Part shown: positions 60,801 to 64,000 of the stretch, piece after piece
Layout: the number at the start of each line of letters is the position of its first letter
How positions within the stretch are numbered: position 1 is the first letter of the stretch
Assembly (NCBI GenBank): GCA_045536365.1
Contig: JAZSNL010000022.1
Span: 62,001 to 126,000, forward strand
Source of the DNA: JAZSNL01 sp045536365
GTDB taxonomy: Bacteria > Bacillota_I > Bacilli_A > ML615J-28 > CAG-313
Direction: 5' to 3'
Length of the DNA stretch: 64,000 nucleotides
The notes under the pieces: model-generated
The model's database searches: none
What the model was told of the DNA's origin: nothing
The model's input: only the letters and a program-made list of their open reading frames with translations
Program-made: the position numbers and the translations under genes

Positions 60801-61583
60801 TTATAATATAACGAAAGGATCTTTATCCATACAAGAAACAATAAATTCAACATCAGGGAATTGTTCTGACAATTCCTTTTTTATTATTTCTCGATAAACT
60901 CCTTCAACCGCATGAGGAACCTCAATTAAACACAATCCATATTCATTCGCGTCAATCGCATGATTTTGCTTAATTTCCCCAGTTACAAAACAATCACATC
61001 CAGAATGAATAGCTTTAAAAAGCTCACTTGTTCCACTACCGCCAACTACACCAATAGTTTTAATCTTTTTATTTAAATCTCCAACAACACGTACAGATTT
61101 TAACCCAAAGATTTTTTTAACCTTTTCTGCATACTCACCTAAAGTAATTTCTTCAATATCTCCGTATCTTAAGAAATTATCATTTACGTTTTCATCAGAT
61201 AAACCTTTTATATTATTTAATCCTAATATTTGTCCTAACACATCATTCATACCACCAATTACAGAATCATAATTTGTATGCATTGCGTATATATTTAAAT
61301 TATTTTTAAATACTTTTAGCATCTTTTGCCCCATTGGAGAATCATAATTTAATGACAAAAGAGAATTAAACATAAAAGGATGATGAGTTATTAATAATTG
61401 AGCATTTTTATTAATTGCTTCTTCTACTACTTTACTAGTTCCATCTAAAGCAATCAATACTTTATCTACTTTTGCATTCATCGAACCAAATTGTAAACCA
61501 ATTTTTCCATGATCAAAAGAACTTGCGTATTCAAGTGGATATTTTGTTTTTAAATAATTAACTATATCTAAAACTTTAGTCAT
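60801..61583 (-). CDS. Nif3-like dinuclear metal centre protein (YqfO family)
   Basis: 260 residues starting MTKVLDIVNYLKTKYP. Metal-site regions are LLITHHPFMF, an inner AMHTNYD, and DCFVTGEIKQNHAIDANEYG then EVPHAVEG. The Nif3 family forms hexameric toroids; a GTP cyclohydrolase activity has been reported for some, but the role is unclear. ATG 61583 follows AGAGGT. It overlaps trmK by 8 nt. Confidence 0.9.
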   Translation of the reverse strand: MTKVLDIVNYLKTKYPLEYASSFDHGKIGLQFGSMNAKVDKVLIALDGTSKVVEEAINKNAQLLITHHPFMFNSLLSLNYDSPMGQKMLKVFKNNLNIYAMHTNYDSVIGGMNDVLGQILGLNNIKGLSDENVNDNFLRYGDIEEITLGEYAEKVKKIFGLKSVRVVGDLNKKIKTIGVVGGSGTSELFKAIHSGCDCFVTGEIKQNHAIDANEYGLCLIEVPHAVEGVYREIIKKELSEQFPDVEFIVSCMDKDPFVIL

Positions 61584-62223
61584 ATAGTACCTCTTCAATC
61601 ATTTCTTTTTCTTTTTTTATTTCTTCAACATAACTATTTGATAAGATACGATTATACTCATTTAATCGTTCTGTCCATTTTTTAATAAAAACTGTATTTT
61701 TTTCTTTTCTTAAACATGGACCAAATAAAATATCAAAGTCATCTAATTTTTCTGAACACTCTTCATATGTAAAAACAATAATTTCATATATTTTATCCAT
61801 ATCTTCAACTATTGATTCATCAACAATCTTTAATGAATGTTCACTCAAATACTTTCTTAAATAATTAATCTTCGTATTAGCTTGAACAATTACCTTTTTC
61901 ATATTCTTAACTATATCTAAATGATTATTAATAATATCCACTATTAATTCTCCACCCATTCCACAAATAACAACAGTATTTACTAAATTATTAATTAAAT
62001 CAAGTCCATCAGATAGAGTTAATTCATATTTACTAGAATCATAATTTTTCAAATTAGCTTTTGCTGAAGATAAAGGACCTTCTTTATTATCAATTAATTG
62101 AACAAATTTTATTCCTTTTTCTATACACGCAATACCTAAATAACCATGATCACAACCTATATCAGCAACAATATCATCATTTTCAATATAATCTAATACG
62201 ACCTTTAATCTTTTTGATAACAT
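61576..62223 (-). CDS. trmK: tRNA (adenine(22)-N1)-methyltransferase TrmK
   Basis: 215 residues: SAM-binding motif VADIGCDHGYLGIACIEKG, LTLSDGLDLI, and VICGMGGELIVDII characteristic of the YqfN/TrmK family that makes m1A22 in tRNA. Adjacent to nif3 and downstream of rpoD as in Bacillus. GGAGA precedes ATG 62223. Confidence 0.93.
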   Translation of the reverse strand: MLSKRLKVVLDYIENDDIVADIGCDHGYLGIACIEKGIKFVQLIDNKEGPLSSAKANLKNYDSSKYELTLSDGLDLINNLVNTVVICGMGGELIVDIINNHLDIVKNMKKVIVQANTKINYLRKYLSEHSLKIVDESIVEDMDKIYEIIVFTYEECSEKLDDFDILFGPCLRKEKNTVFIKKWTERLNEYNRILSNSYVEEIKKEKEMIEEVLYD

Positions 62224-62234
62224 AAATATCTCCT

Positions 62235-62260
62235 AAAAAAGCCTGTTAAACAGGCCTTTT
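62235..62260 (-). terminator. Terminator between rpoD and trmK
   Basis: GCCTG (62241-62245), loop TTAAA, CAGGC (62251-62255); A/T runs give a U tract on the minus strand. It starts immediately after the rpoD stop. Confidence 0.85.
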
Positions 62261-63529
62261 TTAATTTTTAACACGATGTTGTTGTAATCTCTTTAAACGA
62301 GAAGGATGACGTAATCTTCTCAAAGCCTTCGCTTCAATTTGTCTAATACGTTCACGAGTTACCCCAAATTCACGTCCAACTTCTTCTAAAGTACGTGGGC
62401 GATTATCATCAAGTCCATAACGTAAACGAATAACTTTTTCTTCTCTTGGAGTAAGAGTTTGTAAAACTGCATCAATTTCTTCTTTATAAATTTGACTTTG
62501 TGTATATTCCATTGGATTTAACACTTCAGTATCTGGAATAAAATCACCTAGGCTAGAATCATCTTCTTCACCAACAGTTGAGTCAAATGAAATAGGTTCT
62601 TGTGCAATTCTTTGAATTTGTTGAACTTTCTCAACAGAAATCTTCATTTCTTCTGCGATTTCCTCAGGAGTAGGTTCACGACGTTTTTCTTGAGTTAATC
62701 TTCTTGTAGTTCTAACAAGTTTATTAATAGTTTCAACCATATGAACTGGAATTCTAATTGTTCTACCTTGGTCAGCGATTGCTCTAGTGATAGATTGACG
62801 AATCCACCATGTTGCATATGTTGAGAATTTGAAACCTTTATGTGGGTCAAACTTATAAACTGCTTTCATTAAACCCATATTACCTTCTTGAATTAAATCA
62901 AGGAAAGGTAAACCTCTACCTAAATAACGTTTTGCAATAGAAACAACTAATCTTAAGTTAGATTCAATTAAAATAGTTCTTGCAACTTCGCCTCTTGCAA
63001 TCTTTTCTTCTAATTCAGCAAGTTCATCATCAGGAATTTCACGGCCTAATTTACGATAATTATCAATCTTTTCTTGGCACATGATTCCTTCTTGTAAAGT
63101 TCTTGCATATTCAGATTCTTGAGTAACAGTTAATAATTCAACTTGACCAATATCTCTAAAATACATCTTTACAGGATCATCAGCTTGATAATTTCCACCA
63201 ACAAATTCTTCAAAGTCAGAAACTTTAATTTCACTTTCAACTGCTGATGTTAATTCTTCTAATTCATCATCAGATTCAACATCATCTAAGAAAGCTTCAA
63301 AATCATCATCAGTTTCTTCAATTAAAAGTTCTTCTTCGGTAGGAACTTCATCACTATCTCTTGTAATTTCAATATTTTCATTTTCTAAATATTCGACAAT
63401 ATCATCTAACAATTCTTCAGAAGGATCATGGAATACCTCAATAATTTTACTTAAAGGTACATATTGTTTTTTTCTTGCATATTCTCTTAATACTTCTAAT
63501 TCCTCTTTGTATAATACATCATCTAACAT
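62261..63529 (-). CDS. rpoD: RNA polymerase primary sigma factor SigA (RpoD)
   Basis: 422 residues. An acidic N-terminal region with a short region 1.1, region 1.2 (DDPVKMYFRDIGQVELLT), region 2 (SNLRLVVSIAKRYLGRGLPF, YATWWIRQSITRAIADQGRT), region 3, and region 4 with the -35 reading helix EVGREFGVTRERIRQIEAKA. This is the housekeeping sigma that should read the promoters listed here, including the TTGCAA variants. GGGAGG precedes ATG 63529; it overlaps nothing and follows dnaG by 2 nt. Confidence 0.98.
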   Translation of the reverse strand: MLDDVLYKEELEVLREYARKKQYVPLSKIIEVFHDPSEELLDDIVEYLENENIEITRDSDEVPTEEELLIEETDDDFEAFLDDVESDDELEELTSAVESEIKVSDFEEFVGGNYQADDPVKMYFRDIGQVELLTVTQESEYARTLQEGIMCQEKIDNYRKLGREIPDDELAELEEKIARGEVARTILIESNLRLVVSIAKRYLGRGLPFLDLIQEGNMGLMKAVYKFDPHKGFKFSTYATWWIRQSITRAIADQGRTIRIPVHMVETINKLVRTTRRLTQEKRREPTPEEIAEEMKISVEKVQQIQRIAQEPISFDSTVGEEDDSSLGDFIPDTEVLNPMEYTQSQIYKEEIDAVLQTLTPREEKVIRLRYGLDDNRPRTLEEVGREFGVTRERIRQIEAKALRRLRHPSRLKRLQQHRVKN

Positions 63530-63531
63530 TT

Positions 63532-64000
63532 TTATTCCTCCCTTTTTATTGTTTTTTTCTCAGATACTAGAGATTGATAATCATCAATATCCTTATCATC
63601 TTTACTCTCTTTTGCAATTCTTTTTGCTTGAGAAATAGATAATTTAGCAAGATATTTCTCATAAGTATCTAAAACTTCATTAAACAATGAAGCATCACCA
63701 TTGTAATACTCTTTCTTCTGAACAATTTCTTTACCTAATTCATGAATCTTTTCATCATCTTTAATAGCCTCTAAAAATTTCTCTACACTTATTGAACTTA
63801 ATTCTTCACTATGATAAATATCACCTATAATTACATAGACTGAATAAAGATCGATAAAAGCAGAATCCGGTAACATATTGTATCCACAAGACTCGACAGT
63901 CTCAAAGCATCCCCTCTCAGCAATACAATAGCGTAAAATAATTTTATAAGCTGTAATAGCCTTTGCGCTGGTTCTTTTTTTAATAACCTTTTGTTCTTTT
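63532..64000 (-). CDS. dnaG: DNA primase DnaG, C-terminal part (truncated by window edge)
   Basis: The frame is open from TAA 63532-63534 to the right edge of the window, giving about 155 residues; an internal ATG at 63876 is not the start. The helical sequence (YKIILRYCIAERGCFETVES; ELSSISVEKFLEAIKDDEKI; EVLDTYEKYLAKLSISQAKR) fits the DnaG C-terminal domain that binds the replicative helicase, and dnaG directly before rpoD is the conserved Firmicute order. Zinc and TOPRIM domains would lie beyond the window. Confidence 0.8.
   Translation of the reverse strand, partial: KEQKVIKKRTSAKAITAYKIILRYCIAERGCFETVESCGYNMLPDSAFIDLYSVYVIIGDIYHSEELSSISVEKFLEAIKDDEKIHELGKEIVQKKEYYNGDASLFNEVLDTYEKYLAKLSISQAKRIAKESKDDKDIDDYQSLVSEKKTIKREE

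Noticed and set aside
1..64000. Mollicute-type code (TGA read as Trp)
   Set aside because: TGA ends several genes (PBP, dacB, spmA, Fic-like, hemW, acetyltransferase) at family-appropriate lengths, and Trp is encoded by TGG.

Overview
ORGANISM. The window is AT-rich, uses the standard bacterial code (TGA is a real stop, e.g. in the PBP, spmA and hemW genes) and has SigA-type promoters (-35, 17 bp, TATAAT), strong AGGAGG-type ribosome sites and simple hairpin/T-run terminators. Gene content and order are those of a low-GC Firmicute (Bacilli/Erysipelotrichia-like). Several blocks are collinear with Bacillus: valS-folC-radC-spoIVFA-spoIVFB-(insert)-rplU-prp-rpmA-obgE; mutS-mutL-miaA; dacB-spmA-spmB-rluB; cmk-rpsA-der; plsY/parE-parC; lepA-hemW; spoIIM-xerD-deoB; dnaG-rpoD-trmK-nif3. 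Sporulation genes (spoIVFA, spoIVFB, spmA, spmB, spoIIM, spoVIF, a PASTA-type PBP) point to an endospore former or a recent descendant of one. LAYOUT. 0-8 kb: end of an unknown helical protein, rsmH, an inserted aldose-epimerase gene, an inverted class B PBP, then murE-mraY-murD (a rearranged division/cell-wall cluster). 8-16 kb: ZIP transporter, FAD/NAD(P) oxidoreductase with nadD, T-box-controlled valS-folC, radC, spoIVFA/B. 16.8-23.6 kb: leucine-rich-repeat surface protein, ppdK, a small membrane protein, then the L21-Prp-L27-Obg ribosome block behind an L21-type leader. 23.8-29 kb: mismatch repair and tRNA modification. 29-35 kb: spore-cortex operon, rluB, PAP2 phosphatase, a degenerate Fic-like protein and a PHP phosphatase. 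34.8-36.0 kb: a 1.2-kb gene-free convergence zone. 36-64 kb: almost everything on the minus strand, including deoB-xerD-spoIIM, hemW-lepA, nagZ, proS, tldD/E, spoVIF, der-rpsA-cmk, parC-parE, then plsY (+), ferredoxin (+), nif3-trmK-rpoD-dnaG. MAIN FINDING. The convergence zone holds a nearly perfect Firmicute dif site (35027-35054), with the Xer recombinase gene 3 kb away and gene orientation switching from + to - across it. This marks the replication terminus. Beside dif lies an unexplained array of eight degenerate ~50-60 nt units, each headed by a TTATC-type nonamer, and beyond it a 32-nt direct repeat flanking an extremely AT-rich stretch. I do not recognise this dif-linked array as any described element. 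Secondary oddities are two sporulation genes without a usual start codon, a recurrent TTGCAA -35 hexamer, promoters whose -35 box contains the upstream gene's TGA stop, and a 52-53 nt repeated hairpin that also forms the 3' end of spoIVFB.
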